The notes beneath the pieces are model-generated. The model was not told the origin of the DNA. It saw nothing but the letters and a program-made list of their open reading frames with translations, and searched no databases. Source: JBBRDU01 sp038230335 (GTDB lineage Bacteria > Verrucomicrobiota > Verrucomicrobiia > Chthoniobacterales > UBA10450). From it: a stretch of DNA of 64,000 nucleotides. The translations under genes were made by a program, and so were the position numbers. The stretch lies in NCBI GenBank assembly GCA_038230335.1, contig JBBRNL010000012.1, positions 4,909 to 68,908 of the forward strand. The letters run 5' to 3'. Shown here in pieces: positions 17,804-26,764 of the stretch (positions within the stretch are counted from its first letter, which is position 1; the number at the start of each line of letters is the position of its first letter).

Positions 17804-19606
17804 TCAGGCAGGCATCGGAAATTTGCCCATCAATTGGCGCACCTTTCCGTGCACCCGTTCGAGTGCGTCCGCGTCCTCGCGCTGGTGTAATGCCTCCGCG
17901 AGCAAATCCGACACCTCCAGCATCTCTTCCTCTTTCATCCCGCGCGTGGTGACGGCCGGCGTGCCGACGCGAATTCCGCCTGGCTTGAAGATCGGATAAG
18001 TATCGAAGGGGATGGCGTTCTTGTTCACGGTGATACCGGCGCGATCAAGGACTTCCTGGGCCTGCCGGCCGTTGATCTCTTTGGGCCGCAAATCGACCAG
18101 CATTAAATGATTATCCGTTCCGCCGGACACGATACGAAATCCATGTTTGCTCAAGCCGGCTGCGAGGGCTTTGGCATTGACCACCACCTGCCGCTGGTAA
18201 TCGCGAAACTGCGGCTGGAGCGCTTCGTGGAAACAGACGGCTTTGGCCGCAATGACATGCATGAGCGGGCCGCCCTGGATCCCGGGAAAGACCATCGAAT
18301 CGATTTGTTTGGCGAACTTTTCCTGGCAGAGCACGATCCCGCCGCGCGGGCCGCGCAGGCTTTTATGCGTCGTGGTCGTTACAAAATGAGCGTGCGGAAC
18401 AGGACTGGGATGCTGACCGCCGGCGACCAGACCAGCGATGTGAGCCATGTCCACGAAGAGGAGCGCACCGACGGAGTCGGCGATTTGGCGGAGCCGCGCA
18501 AAATCGAAGACGCGTGGGTAGGCTGAAGCTCCCGCCGTAATCATGACCGGACGGCTTTCTTCCGCCTGCTTTTGGAGGGCGTCGTAGTCCAGCGTCTCGG
18601 TCTTCTCATCCACGCCGTAGTGCGTGACTTGATAGAATTTACCGGAGAAATTGGCCGGATGTCCGTGCGTGAGATGGCCGCCATGGGCCAGATTCATCGT
18701 CAGAATTTTGTCGCCCGGTTTGATGGCCGAGAAGTAGACTGCCATGTTGGCCTGCGCACCGCTGTGCGGCTGCACATTCACGTGTTCCGCGCCAAATAAA
18801 CGTTTAGCCCGATCGATCGCGAGTTGCTCGGCCACGTCGACATTTTCGCACCCGCCATACCAGCGCTTGCCCGGATACCCTTCGGCGTATTTGTTCGTCA
18901 GGACGCTGCCCTGTGCTTCCATGACCGCGCGACTGGTGAAATTTTCCGAGGCGATCAGCTCGATGTTTTCGCGCTGACGTTTTTCCTCGGCACTGACGGC
19001 GTCGAAGATTTCGGGATCCACCCGCCGCAGGGCATCGCCATAGGTGCGAGAGGGGGAGCCGGGGCTTCCCGACGATGTTGGTGGCGGAAGATCTTCCATG
19101 GAACGGAAAGGGGTGCCGCCGGAGCGCGCGATGCCCGGGCGAACAAGTTCGCTTTGTTCTACGAAGGCGAGGACGCTCGGTAAAGCGTTTTTAATCGTGC
19201 GAGCGCAAGCCTCGTAGACATCGCGCCCCAGACCGATCGGATCGGGCACATCGCGCCAGACGGTGGTGCCTGTCTCTTCGAACTCACGCAGTAAATACGA
19301 TTTGTCGGCGCCATATGGGAAGACCAGCTGGATGGTTTCCAAGTGTGATCCCGTCATCGCGAAAATATGAGTGGCGCGCTCGACCAGGATGGACGTCAGC
19401 GGTTGACTGCGCAGCTGACTGATATCGACGCCTTCATCCTCACAGACTTGCACCGCGTAAAGACTGGGCGGCTGTCCCCGCACGGCATGGACCCCTGCGG
19501 AAGTGACTTCAATGTCTTTCCGATGAGCGACGAGGCGGGTAAAAAGACCCTCCGCAATCGGGCTGCGGCAAATGTTACCGGTGCAAACGAAGAGAACGCT
19601 TTTCAC
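17804..19606 (-). CDS. glyA: Fusion: low-molecular-weight protein tyrosine phosphatase + serine hydroxymethyltransferase
   Basis: A 600-residue two-domain protein. Residues 1-150 are a low-molecular-weight phosphotyrosine phosphatase: P-loop CTGNICRS with nucleophile C8 and R14, and the general acid D122 in VPDPIG. Residues 151-187 are a linker rich in Pro, Ser and Gly. Residues 188-600 are serine hydroxymethyltransferase, with the family N-terminus, SGAQANMAVY and the PLP lysine in TTTTHKSLRG. SHMT links serine and glycine to the one-carbon folate pool. Both halves keep their catalytic residues. An internal ATG at 19099 could make a separate SHMT, but it lacks an obvious ribosome site. It is divergent from the LpxL-like gene. 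Confidence 0.93.
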   Translation of the reverse strand: MKSVLFVCTGNICRSPIAEGLFTRLVAHRKDIEVTSAGVHAVRGQPPSLYAVQVCEDEGVDISQLRSQPLTSILVERATHIFAMTGSHLETIQLVFPYGADKSYLLREFEETGTTVWRDVPDPIGLGRDVYEACARTIKNALPSVLAFVEQSELVRPGIARSGGTPFRSMEDLPPPTSSGSPGSPSRTYGDALRRVDPEIFDAVSAEEKRQRENIELIASENFTSRAVMEAQGSVLTNKYAEGYPGKRWYGGCENVDVAEQLAIDRAKRLFGAEHVNVQPHSGAQANMAVYFSAIKPGDKILTMNLAHGGHLTHGHPANFSGKFYQVTHYGVDEKTETLDYDALQKQAEESRPVMITAGASAYPRVFDFARLRQIADSVGALLFVDMAHIAGLVAGGQHPSPVPHAHFVTTTTHKSLRGPRGGIVLCQEKFAKQIDSMVFPGIQGGPLMHVIAAKAVCFHEALQPQFRDYQRQVVVNAKALAAGLSKHGFRIVSGGTDNHLMLVDLRPKEINGRQAQEVLDRAGITVNKNAIPFDTYPIFKPGGIRVGTPAVTTRGMKEEEMLEVSDLLAEALHQREDADALERVHGKVRQLMGKFPMPA

Positions 19607-19759
19607 GATGTGCGTCGCGTCAGCGTACGCAATTCAAAGTAGAATCGAACAAAAGCAAGTCAACGGGCGGGCCGGGCACGTCTCCGTCTTTGGGCCGAAG
19701 TCTGCGAATTTCGGCGGACGGAAGTGGCGGCCCTGCGGGCGCATGCTTAAGATGCGCCC

Positions 19760-20782
19760 ATGCCTTCCGGATGGAAACGTGCGCGTTACCGCCTCGAATG
19801 GGTCGGCCTTTATCTGGCCGCCAAGATCGTGCCGTTGCTCTCACGCCTGGCTTGTTTTTACCTCGCGCAATTTCTGGGAGCAGTCGTTTCGGTGCTTGAT
19901 CGCCACGGGCGCAAGGTGGCGCTGAGCAATCTGGAGGTCGTTTTCGGCGCGGAGCTGTCGAAAAAGGCGCGCCAAAGAATTGCGCGGGAATCGTTCCAGC
20001 ACTTTGCGCGAACCATGCTGGACCTCCTTTGGAGTCCGCGCCTCACGCACGAAAATGTTTCGCGCTATGTCGAGTTCGAAAACTTCGAGGAGATCGCGCG
20101 AGTCACGGGCCCGGAGCGGGCCTTCATCATGGCTTGCTATCACTACAGCAATTTCGAATGGGTCGGTATCGCCGGCGGTTATTCCGGAATTGTCGGAACG
20201 GTCCTCTCGCAGGAGTTCAAAAACGGTCTGCTCAACCCAATCTTTAAGGCGATTCGGGAAAGGCCCGGCCATGAGTTTGTGCCGCGAGACCGCGGACTGA
20301 TTCGACTCTACAAGGCTCTTCGTCGCAAACTGACGACGGCCATTCTGGTCGACCTGACTATTCCGCCGAGGGGGCAAGGGGTCGTCGCGATCGATTGCTT
20401 TGGGTTGAAGACGAGCGTGACGTCAGCACACGCGTGGCTCCATGAGCGGACCGGCATTCCAATTATCCCGGTGCATTGCGAGCCGCTGCCCAGAGGCCGG
20501 TATCGCGTCGTGTTTCATCGGCACATCGAAAGCACACCCGAGTTGACCCACCAGCAGATTGCGCAAGCTTGCTGGGACTCGTTTGAGCCTTATCTGCGTA
20601 AACATCCCGCGCCGTGGCTCTGGATGTACAAACATTGGCGCTACCGTCCGGTCGATGCCGCCCGCCCCTATCCGTTCTACGCACATATCTTTGAGCGTTT
20701 CGATAAACTCCTGGCCGAACAAACCGGCCCACGGCAGGGGCGATCGACCTCAATCGCCCCCGAATCGGCGCCATCAGCGTGA
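19760..20782 (+). CDS. LpxL/HtrB-like lysophospholipid acyltransferase
   Basis: A membrane-associated acyltransferase of the lipid A late acyltransferase family, 340 residues. The N-terminal region carries a hydrophobic segment (about 10-35), and the acyltransferase HxxxxE motif appears as HYSNFE in the stretch CYHYSNFEW. The later motif FVPRDRGLIRLY and the PLPRGRYRVVFHRHIE region fit the family. It likely adds an acyl chain to a lipid A precursor or related lipid in the inner membrane, which supports a didermic cell. Other lpx genes are not in the window. The ATG at 19760 gives the family-like start. Its 3' end is 58 bases before the start of the L,D-transpeptidase gene. Confidence 0.82.
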   Translation: MPSGWKRARYRLEWVGLYLAAKIVPLLSRLACFYLAQFLGAVVSVLDRHGRKVALSNLEVVFGAELSKKARQRIARESFQHFARTMLDLLWSPRLTHENVSRYVEFENFEEIARVTGPERAFIMACYHYSNFEWVGIAGGYSGIVGTVLSQEFKNGLLNPIFKAIRERPGHEFVPRDRGLIRLYKALRRKLTTAILVDLTIPPRGQGVVAIDCFGLKTSVTSAHAWLHERTGIPIIPVHCEPLPRGRYRVVFHRHIESTPELTHQQIAQACWDSFEPYLRKHPAPWLWMYKHWRYRPVDAARPYPFYAHIFERFDKLLAEQTGPRQGRSTSIAPESAPSA

Positions 20783-20840
20783 CGCCGGCCGCCGCGCGCT
20801 GTGGTTGACAAAGGCGCTGCTCCCTCTTCCAATAGACTCT

Positions 20841-21506
20841 ATGCGAACTGTTTCCCGATTCTTTTTGCTCGGCGGTATCCTGGTAGCTCCGTTTCTGACC
20901 AGCTGTTCGACCGGACCGATGGCCTCGCGCAGCAGCGGGGGAAATTATCACGTTACAGCCTACAAGCCGAACGATCCGTCCAAGGTGCGCGTGAAGGTTT
21001 CCCTCTCAAAACAAAATATCTATGTCATGGAAGGCGACCGTTGCCTGATGGCGGTGGCCTGTTCGGTGGGTATCCCGGAAAAGCCAACGCCGCGCGGCAA
21101 TTTCACGATCTATTCCAAGCAGGAGCATAAACGGTCCGGCTCCTATGGATTCAGCGTTTCGGGAAACAGCGTCGTGCCGTCGACCGGAGGCGGCCCGGGC
21201 CGTTATGTCGGATATCCGATGGGTTACTGGTGCGAGTTCGCTCCGGCCTACGGATTTCACCAGGGATTCGTGCATCCGGTTCCGCGCAGCCACGGTTGCA
21301 TTCGCATGCACGGAGAAGCGGCGCCGAAATTTTTCGCCCTGGTCCATAACGGCACGCCGGTGAACATCGCCACGACGCAGCCTGAGGACAGCACCCTGGG
21401 TGCAAAAGTCGTGCGGGTGGACGATTCGCGCGCCCCGGATCCGGACCCGCGTTTCATGGTTACGGAAGGGGCTTTTACCAAGCCGAGCGGACAGCTGCTC
21501 GAATAG
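20841..21506 (+). CDS. L,D-transpeptidase (YkuD) lipoprotein
   Basis: A 221-residue lipoprotein with a YkuD domain that can cross-link peptidoglycan or attach proteins to it. The N-terminus has a hydrophobic signal and a lipobox ending at C22 (FLTSCST). The catalytic motif is SHGCIRM with the nucleophile C153. The preceding His-containing stretch HPVPRSHG matches the family. The ATG at 20841 is chosen because it makes the lipobox fit; the frame is open further upstream. The next gene, ispH, starts with a GTG 28 bases after its stop. Confidence 0.9.
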   Translation: MRTVSRFFLLGGILVAPFLTSCSTGPMASRSSGGNYHVTAYKPNDPSKVRVKVSLSKQNIYVMEGDRCLMAVACSVGIPEKPTPRGNFTIYSKQEHKRSGSYGFSVSGNSVVPSTGGGPGRYVGYPMGYWCEFAPAYGFHQGFVHPVPRSHGCIRMHGEAAPKFFALVHNGTPVNIATTQPEDSTLGAKVVRVDDSRAPDPDPRFMVTEGAFTKPSGQLLE

Positions 21507-21534
21507 CACCGGCGGCGCTAATGCCGCAATTCCA

Positions 21535-22773
21535 GTGAGCACAAATCTTATCTCCAGCGGCACGACGGCGCGCGAGAAAATAAATCTGCGCACGCCCGAC
21601 GTGATGGCGGCGGTGCAGCAGCAGGTCGAAGCGCATTATCGCAGCGATATTGTGGACAAGGTTCGGCGAGCCGGCGGCGTGATCTCTGTCGGAAACACGA
21701 CCGTTCGTTTGGCCAAACAGTTCGGCTTTTGTTATGGCGTTGAACGCGCCATCGATCTGGCTTACGCCGCGCGCAAGGTTTTTACCGATCGCCGGCTTTT
21801 CATCGTCGGCGAAATCATTCACAACCCGGAAGTGAACGAGCAGATCTCCTCGTTAGGGATCAAGAATCTGATGGGAGCGAACAAGGAGGCCGACATCTCC
21901 GACTTGGGACCGGAGGATGTGGTCATCGTGCCGGCTTTTGGCACGGAGATCTCCATCCAGCAACAGATCAAGGAGCGCGGTTGCCAGATCGTGGACACGA
22001 CCTGCGGGGATGTCATGAGCGTTTGGAAGCGCGTTCGCAAGTATGCCAGCGAGTCGGCCACCTCCATTATCCATGGAAAAGCCGAGCACGAGGAAACCAA
22101 GGCGACGAGCTCGCGTGCGTTAGGCGATGGAAAAGGTCATTACCTTGTCGTGTTGACACTGGCTGACACGGATTACGTTTGCGATTACATCCGCCATGGC
22201 GGCGACAAGCAGATGTTCCTGGAGAAATTCCGCGGCGGCTATTCGCCCGGCTTTGATCCCGACTTGCATTTGCGCACAGTCGGAGTGGCCAATCAAACCA
22301 CCATGCTGCGCGGTGAGACGGAGGAAGTGCAGCGCCGGATTCGACAGGCCATCGTCGATCGGGATGGTCCCGAAGGCGTGGCCAAGAACTTTCGTTTCTT
22401 CGATACTATCTGCGGCGCCACCCAGGAGCGTCAGGATGCGCTGCGCGAACTGTTAAATGTGAAGATGGATCTTCTCCTGGTGGTGGGCGGATATAATAGC
22501 TCGAACACGTCGCATCTGGCCGAAATGGGCGAAGAGAAATTGCCTACTTATTTTGTCCTGAATGCTTCTCGCCTGGTCTCCCCCGCAGAGATTAAACATT
22601 ACGACCTGCATCAGAAATCAGAAGTGATCGCGCACCACTGGCTGCCTCCGGGGCCCGTCGTTATCGGCATCACGGCCGGCGCCTCCTGCCCGAATAACCT
22701 GATCGAAGAGACCCTCATCCGGTTGTTCGAACTGCGCGGGACTTCGCGCCAGGAACTCGACGCCGCGGCCTAG
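21535..22773 (+). CDS. ispH: 4-hydroxy-3-methylbut-2-enyl diphosphate reductase
   Basis: The last enzyme of the non-mevalonate isoprenoid pathway, reducing HMBPP to IPP and DMAPP with a 4Fe-4S cluster. The three cluster cysteines are C66 (FGFCYG), C157 (DTTCGD) and C293 (TICGAT). The 412-residue protein is about 100 residues longer than E. coli IspH, mostly by an N-terminal extension and internal loops, which fits the long type seen in cyanobacteria and plants. The GTG at 21535 is the likely start. Its products feed UppS and the squalene/phytoene synthase elsewhere in the window. ku follows after 71 bases. Confidence 0.95.
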   Translation: MSTNLISSGTTAREKINLRTPDVMAAVQQQVEAHYRSDIVDKVRRAGGVISVGNTTVRLAKQFGFCYGVERAIDLAYAARKVFTDRRLFIVGEIIHNPEVNEQISSLGIKNLMGANKEADISDLGPEDVVIVPAFGTEISIQQQIKERGCQIVDTTCGDVMSVWKRVRKYASESATSIIHGKAEHEETKATSSRALGDGKGHYLVVLTLADTDYVCDYIRHGGDKQMFLEKFRGGYSPGFDPDLHLRTVGVANQTTMLRGETEEVQRRIRQAIVDRDGPEGVAKNFRFFDTICGATQERQDALRELLNVKMDLLLVVGGYNSSNTSHLAEMGEEKLPTYFVLNASRLVSPAEIKHYDLHQKSEVIAHHWLPPGPVVIGITAGASCPNNLIEETLIRLFELRGTSRQELDAAA

Positions 22774-22844
22774 AATCGCGCGCGCCCGGGGACCGACCGT
22801 CGCACGCGCAGGGTTGTCGCGAGAAACGAAGTAACTAACGTTAT

Positions 22845-23693
22845 ATGCGCGCAATTTGGAAAGGCAGCATTAGTTTTGGACTCGTCAATATTCCCATCGC
22901 CCTTTATCCGGCGACGCGAAAAGAAGATCTTAAATTTCGCCTCTTGCGGGCCAAAGATCTTAGCCCGGTCAATTACAAGCGCGTGGCAGAGAAGGATGGC
23001 CAGGAAGTGCCGTGGGGCGAGATCGTGAAGGGGTACGAGTACGAAAAGGGAAAATTCGTAGTGCTGAAGGACGAAGATTTTCAACGGGTCGATCTCGAAG
23101 CGACCCAGACGGTCGATATTCTGGATTTTGTCGACCTCGAGAAAATCGATCCGATGTATTTCTACAAACCGTACTACCTGGAGCCGCAGAAAGGCGGCGA
23201 TAAGGCCTACGTTCTTCTGCGCGATGCCTTAAAAAACAACAAGAAGATTGGGATCGCCAAGGTCATTATTAAGACGCGGCAATATCTGGGTGGGGTCAAG
23301 CCGGAGGGAGACGTTCTTCTTCTTGAGTTGATGCACTTCGCCGAAGAACTGGCCGATCCCAAACAATTGAAAGTTCCGCTTAAGCTCGAGGCGGGAAAGC
23401 GTGAGATGGATATGGCCAGGGCTCTCATCACGAGCATGAGCTCAGAGTGGAACCCCGAAAAATATCATGACGATTACCGCGAAGCGCTCATGGAGGTAAT
23501 TGAGGAGAAAGTGGAGAGCGGCGGAAAAGAAATCGAGGAAAAACCCAAGTCGAAGAAAACGCCGACCAAAGTGATTGATCTGGTGGCGGTTCTGCAGCAA
23601 AGCCTCGAACAATCGGGCAAAGCCAAAAAGTCGGCCAAGGCGAGGAATCTCGGCCGGCGTGCGGCAAAGCCCAATCATAAGAAAGCGGCCTAA
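22845..23693 (+). CDS. ku: Bacterial Ku protein (non-homologous end joining)
   Basis: A 282-residue Ku homodimer subunit that binds broken DNA ends and recruits the ligase LigD. The N-terminus MRAIWKGSISFGLVNIPI is characteristic. The C-terminus is a lysine- and alanine-rich tail (about residues 230-282), as in many bacterial Ku proteins, where it aids DNA binding. No LigD gene lies in the window, so its partner must be elsewhere. The gene is on the same strand as ispH with a 71-base gap; a shared transcript is possible but not shown. Confidence 0.95.
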   Translation: MRAIWKGSISFGLVNIPIALYPATRKEDLKFRLLRAKDLSPVNYKRVAEKDGQEVPWGEIVKGYEYEKGKFVVLKDEDFQRVDLEATQTVDILDFVDLEKIDPMYFYKPYYLEPQKGGDKAYVLLRDALKNNKKIGIAKVIIKTRQYLGGVKPEGDVLLLELMHFAEELADPKQLKVPLKLEAGKREMDMARALITSMSSEWNPEKYHDDYREALMEVIEEKVESGGKEIEEKPKSKKTPTKVIDLVAVLQQSLEQSGKAKKSAKARNLGRRAAKPNHKKAA

Positions 23694-23805
23694 GGGCCTG
23701 ACGGGCGCCTCGAACCGGGAAGGGGCGACCCTGTAGGATCGAATCGGACGGGCGCCCCCTCGGAATTAGTTGCGCTTCGTCATTCCACAGAGAACTGTCT
23801 GCGCC

Positions 23806-24114
23806 ATGCTCGAATATGAGCTTTATCTTCCGCTGCATTACAACGACGGCCGGCCCATCGATCCTGAGAAACTGAAGAATCTCAAGAAGCGTTTGGTCGA
23901 CGAGTTCGGAGGCCTTACGCACTTCCGCCAGGAAAACGAAGGCCTGTGGAAGATCGGCGAACATACCTTTCGCGATCGCATTGAGATTGTTCGCGTTCTG
24001 GCAGCCGACGAGGCGTCGGCCCGGACCTATTTCGCGCAACTGAAAGCTGACCTCACGCGCGAGTGGAGCCAGGAAGATTTCCTGATCGTTAGTCGCCAGG
24101 TCGCGGCCGTTTGA
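23806..24114 (+). CDS. Small conserved hypothetical protein
   Basis: A 102-residue soluble protein starting MLEYELYLPLHYNDGRPI. It is rich in charged residues and has no membrane segment, cysteine pair or known catalytic motif. The beginning, with LYLPLHYNDG and KRLVDEFGG, resembles a small family that I cannot name with certainty. The start at 23806 is preferred to the in-frame codon at 23770, which is outside the compact part of the protein. It sits alone between ku and a convergent operon. Codon use looks like that of the neighbours. Confidence 0.6.
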   Translation: MLEYELYLPLHYNDGRPIDPEKLKNLKKRLVDEFGGLTHFRQENEGLWKIGEHTFRDRIEIVRVLAADEASARTYFAQLKADLTREWSQEDFLIVSRQVAAV

Positions 24115-24131
24115 GCGGTCGCGCCGGCGGG

Positions 24132-24587
24132 CTAAGCCAGTTCGATCAGCGCCGCCTGCACCGCCTCTTCGATTTTATGCACGCCGTTTCCCCCCAGATC
24201 GGCGTCCACTTGCTCGAGTCTTCGGATGAGATCAATCACTTCGTTGCGCGCGTAAGGGCCGCCCGCGGCCGCACAGAAATGTGTCCGGCATCCAAAGGGA
24301 CGGCTGTTGTAAATAAGACAATTTCCTGTCGTCATTTCCAATAAGGGGCAAAGGCCATCACTCGTGACCGGGAGGCGAGTGCGTCCGGTTTGCCGCAGCG
24401 CACGCGCGGCCACCATGGCTTCGCCCTTGGTCAGCAGAGGGGTGCGTCCAGTCAGTTTAAAATGGCAGCACTCCTTGACCCGCACGCACTGGCGGTCGAG
24501 CGGACGGCGCGCCAGTTCTTCGTAAATGGCGTGGACCTCAGCGCAGGCCGATTGCTCTGAATTCGCGCGGCCGTTAGGTCTCTTCAT
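24132..24587 (-). CDS. YkgJ-type cysteine cluster protein
   Basis: A 151-residue protein with the Cys pattern of the YkgJ/UPF0153 family, CVRVKECCHF and later LCPLL, NCLIY and GCRTHFC, which probably binds zinc or an iron-sulfur cluster. The start at MKRPNGRANS is chosen, giving a 14-base overlap with the upstream flavoprotein gene on the same strand, so the two are likely translated from one message. The longer frame up to 24767 would lie wholly inside the flavoprotein gene and is discarded. The molecular role of this family is not firmly known. Confidence 0.82.
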   Translation of the reverse strand: MKRPNGRANSEQSACAEVHAIYEELARRPLDRQCVRVKECCHFKLTGRTPLLTKGEAMVAARALRQTGRTRLPVTSDGLCPLLEMTTGNCLIYNSRPFGCRTHFCAAAGGPYARNEVIDLIRRLEQVDADLGGNGVHKIEEAVQAALIELA

Positions 24588-25812
24588 GATCTCCGGCCAT
24601 GGCCTTACCAGCGATCCATCCGGTTGTCCACGCTGCCTGAAAATTGAAACCACCGGTAATGCCGTCGACATCGAGCAGTTCGCCCGCGAAATAAAGGCCG
24701 GGCACGATGCGGCTCTGCATGGTTTTGAAATCGACCTCGCGCAGGTTGACTCCGCCGCAGGTGACAAACTCTTCTTTGTTGAGCGACTTGCCGTCTACCT
24801 CCAACTCGGTGCGAATGAGGGCGCGCGATAAATGAATGGCCTGCTCCCGCGTCAACCGGCCCCATGTCGTGTCTTTGCTCGCGCCCGCCCCGAGGGCGAG
24901 TTGCTCCCATAACCGCGCGGGCACGGACTGAAGTGGTGCGCTGATCACGTGCCGGTTTGGGTGCGAGTTGCGTTCCGCCATGAGCAGACGGCGAATTTTT
25001 TCTTCACCAAACTCAGGCAGCCAATTGATAAGAATGCGGAATTGGTCGTTCCGCTCGTGTAAAATCCGCGCGCCCCACGCCGACAGTCGCAGGATCACCG
25101 GCCCGCTCACACCGTTATGCGTGATCAAGAGGGGACCGCGTTCCCGCAAACGTGTATCGAGCACGGACACTTCCACATCCGGAATGGATATTCCCGGGAT
25201 CAGACGAAGCCAGGGGGTTGGCACGTGAAAGGAAAACAGTGACGGAACTGCTGGCACCACAACGTGGCCGAGAGACTTCAGTATTTGAGCGCTTCCTGCC
25301 GCCCGGCAGCCTCCCGTTGCGATGAGTAGCCGATCGCATTCGATTGTCTGGTCGCGGCAATGCAATTCAAAGCCGCCGCCGGGCCGCGCCGAGATTTGTT
25401 CGATGCCTTTACGGGTGAACAATTTCACACCCGTTGCGCTGGCCTGGGCCATCAGGCACTGCACGATGGTTTCCGACGAATCTGTTGTCGGGAACATGCG
25501 TCCGTCGCGTTCCTCCTTCAGTGGCACCCCGCGCGACTCAAACCACGTGACCGTGTCGGTCGCGGAAAACCGATGAAACGGCGAGATCAACGCGCGTTCA
25601 CCGCGCGGATACTGCCCCGTCAATTCGCGCGGCTCCGAACACGCGTGGGTCACGTTGCAGCGACCTCCCCCGGAGATTCGCACCTTGGTCAGGAACTGCG
25701 AGCCACGTTCGTAGATCGAGACTTCGTTAGACGGATTGGCCTCGGCGCATGCTATCGCGGCGAAGAATCCAGCTGCGCCACCACCGACGATTGCGATTTT
25801 CTGGCCAGTCAC
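24574..25812 (-). CDS. HI0933-type NAD(P)/FAD-dependent oxidoreductase (BaiN family)
   Basis: A 412-residue flavoprotein. The N-terminal Rossmann motif IVGGGAAGFFAA binds FAD. The C-terminal VDGITGGFNFQAAWTTGW is the family signature near the flavin ring. Conserved parts GGGRCNVTH and LIATGGCRAAGSA are present. Members of this family include a bile acid 2-oxidoreductase-like enzyme, but most have no known substrate and no such context exists here. The gene overlaps the YkgJ-like gene by 14 bases. Its start region is followed by the 320-base gap before the doxX gene. Confidence 0.9.
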   Translation of the reverse strand: MTGQKIAIVGGGAAGFFAAIACAEANPSNEVSIYERGSQFLTKVRISGGGRCNVTHACSEPRELTGQYPRGERALISPFHRFSATDTVTWFESRGVPLKEERDGRMFPTTDSSETIVQCLMAQASATGVKLFTRKGIEQISARPGGGFELHCRDQTIECDRLLIATGGCRAAGSAQILKSLGHVVVPAVPSLFSFHVPTPWLRLIPGISIPDVEVSVLDTRLRERGPLLITHNGVSGPVILRLSAWGARILHERNDQFRILINWLPEFGEEKIRRLLMAERNSHPNRHVISAPLQSVPARLWEQLALGAGASKDTTWGRLTREQAIHLSRALIRTELEVDGKSLNKEEFVTCGGVNLREVDFKTMQSRIVPGLYFAGELLDVDGITGGFNFQAAWTTGWIAGKAMAGDHEET

Positions 25813-26134
25813 GGGTTAGGGCGAAGCATGACGAGAATTTAATCCTCGCCGGCCCTTCGCACAATCGAATCGCGATGCCGGTGGATCGCGATCGCCGAGC
25901 GCGATGTTAAAGGAGTGCGCGGGTGCGCAAAATGAGCGCCGCTGCCGCGACGAATTAGTAACGCCCTCCACCACCGAGCGCGATGATGGTGGAACTGTGC
26001 GGGCGGTGCTCGAACGAGCGTCTTCGTCGCTCGGGTTCGAACATCGCATTCATGGCGACCGACTTGCCAGCGGGCCACCCGCTGCCTCACGCGAAACTCT
26101 TGACACCGAACATGCTCGTCCTCACTCTCCGGCC
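25813..26134. other. Gene-free spacer between divergent genes
   Basis: This stretch of about 320 bases has no convincing coding frame. It includes an 11-base direct repeat CGAGCGCGATG at 25896-25906 and 25975-25985, and a strong hairpin at 26011-26040 with arms CGAACGAGCG and CGCTCGGGTTCG around a short loop. The last arm contains a GGTTCGAA that mimics a tRNA T-loop but has no tRNA around it. Promoters for the flavoprotein gene and doxX probably lie here. Confidence 0.5.
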
Positions 26135-26554
26135 ATGAACTCTCTCTCGCGGTATTCAGGTACGGTCTTTTGTTTGATGCGCATAATTGTCGGTCTGATG
26201 TTCGCCTGCCACGGAGGGCAAAAGATTCTCGGTTTTCCTCCCGGCGGTCACGGTGCCGGCGAAGGTCTCATGCTCGTGGGAGCATGGATTGAACTCGTTT
26301 GTGGATTGTTGATCGGACTTGGTTTGATCACTCGCGTCGCCGCCTTTATAGCGTCGGGCGAAATGGCAGTTGGTTATTTTATGATGCACGTCGGCGGGGC
26401 GCCGGACACACAGGCGCAATTTTTTCCGATTCTCAACCACGGCGAAGTGGCTGTTCTTTACTGCTGGGTTTTTCTGTTCGTATTCTTCCATGGTCCCGGC
26501 TGGCTGAGTATCGACGCTCTCATGTGCAAAGATAAGAGCCCCGCCACAGCCTAA
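26135..26554 (+). CDS. DoxX family membrane protein
   Basis: A 139-residue integral membrane protein with four hydrophobic segments and the DoxX-type opening MRIIVGLMFACHGGQKIL. DoxX proteins are small membrane proteins of the quinone-related or redox-stress class, but the exact role of most members is unknown. The start MNSLSRYSG fits; the frame is open upstream but polar. It stands alone, with a 320-base spacer before it and a 210-base spacer of inverted repeats after it. Confidence 0.85.
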   Translation: MNSLSRYSGTVFCLMRIIVGLMFACHGGQKILGFPPGGHGAGEGLMLVGAWIELVCGLLIGLGLITRVAAFIASGEMAVGYFMMHVGGAPDTQAQFFPILNHGEVAVLYCWVFLFVFFHGPGWLSIDALMCKDKSPATA

Positions 26555-26615
26555 CAGGCTGGACTCGTAGAGACTGCGGCGCTTTGTGCGGTGGCCGCAC
26601 CCTGAAAGCGAAGAC

Positions 26616-26678
26616 GCCTCAGCAGAGTGAGGCGCCTACAGCGCTCTCTTCCTGTAGCCACGGCACTCTGTTGCCGTG
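26616..26678. repeat. Cluster of three short inverted repeats
   Basis: Three adjacent hairpins lie in the 210-base gap after doxX: GCCTCA/TGAGGC (26616-26633), CTACAG/CTGTAG (26636-26657) and CACGGCA/TGCCGTG (26659-26678). The element ends in a GTCTTTAATC stretch at about 26684-26693 that is also found in the inverted repeat at 40907-40989, so the two may belong to one interspersed repeat family. They could act as transcription terminators as well. No T-run follows the last hairpin. Confidence 0.55.
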
Positions 26679-26764
26679 TCCGGGTCTTTAATCGCCAATG
26701 CCAGAGAACCAGCCGCGTCCAATTGCCTGGTTGAATCAGGCGCGCTTGTGAAGAACTCTTAGAC

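Noticed and set aside
19099..19606. Phosphatase part as a separate gene with SHMT starting at the internal ATG
   Set aside because: There is no stop codon between the parts and no obvious ribosome site before the internal ATG, so one fused protein is the simpler reading.
26031..26042. GGGTTCGAAC stretch like a tRNA T-loop
   Set aside because: No acceptor stem, anticodon arm or D-arm fits around it; it is one arm of a plain hairpin.
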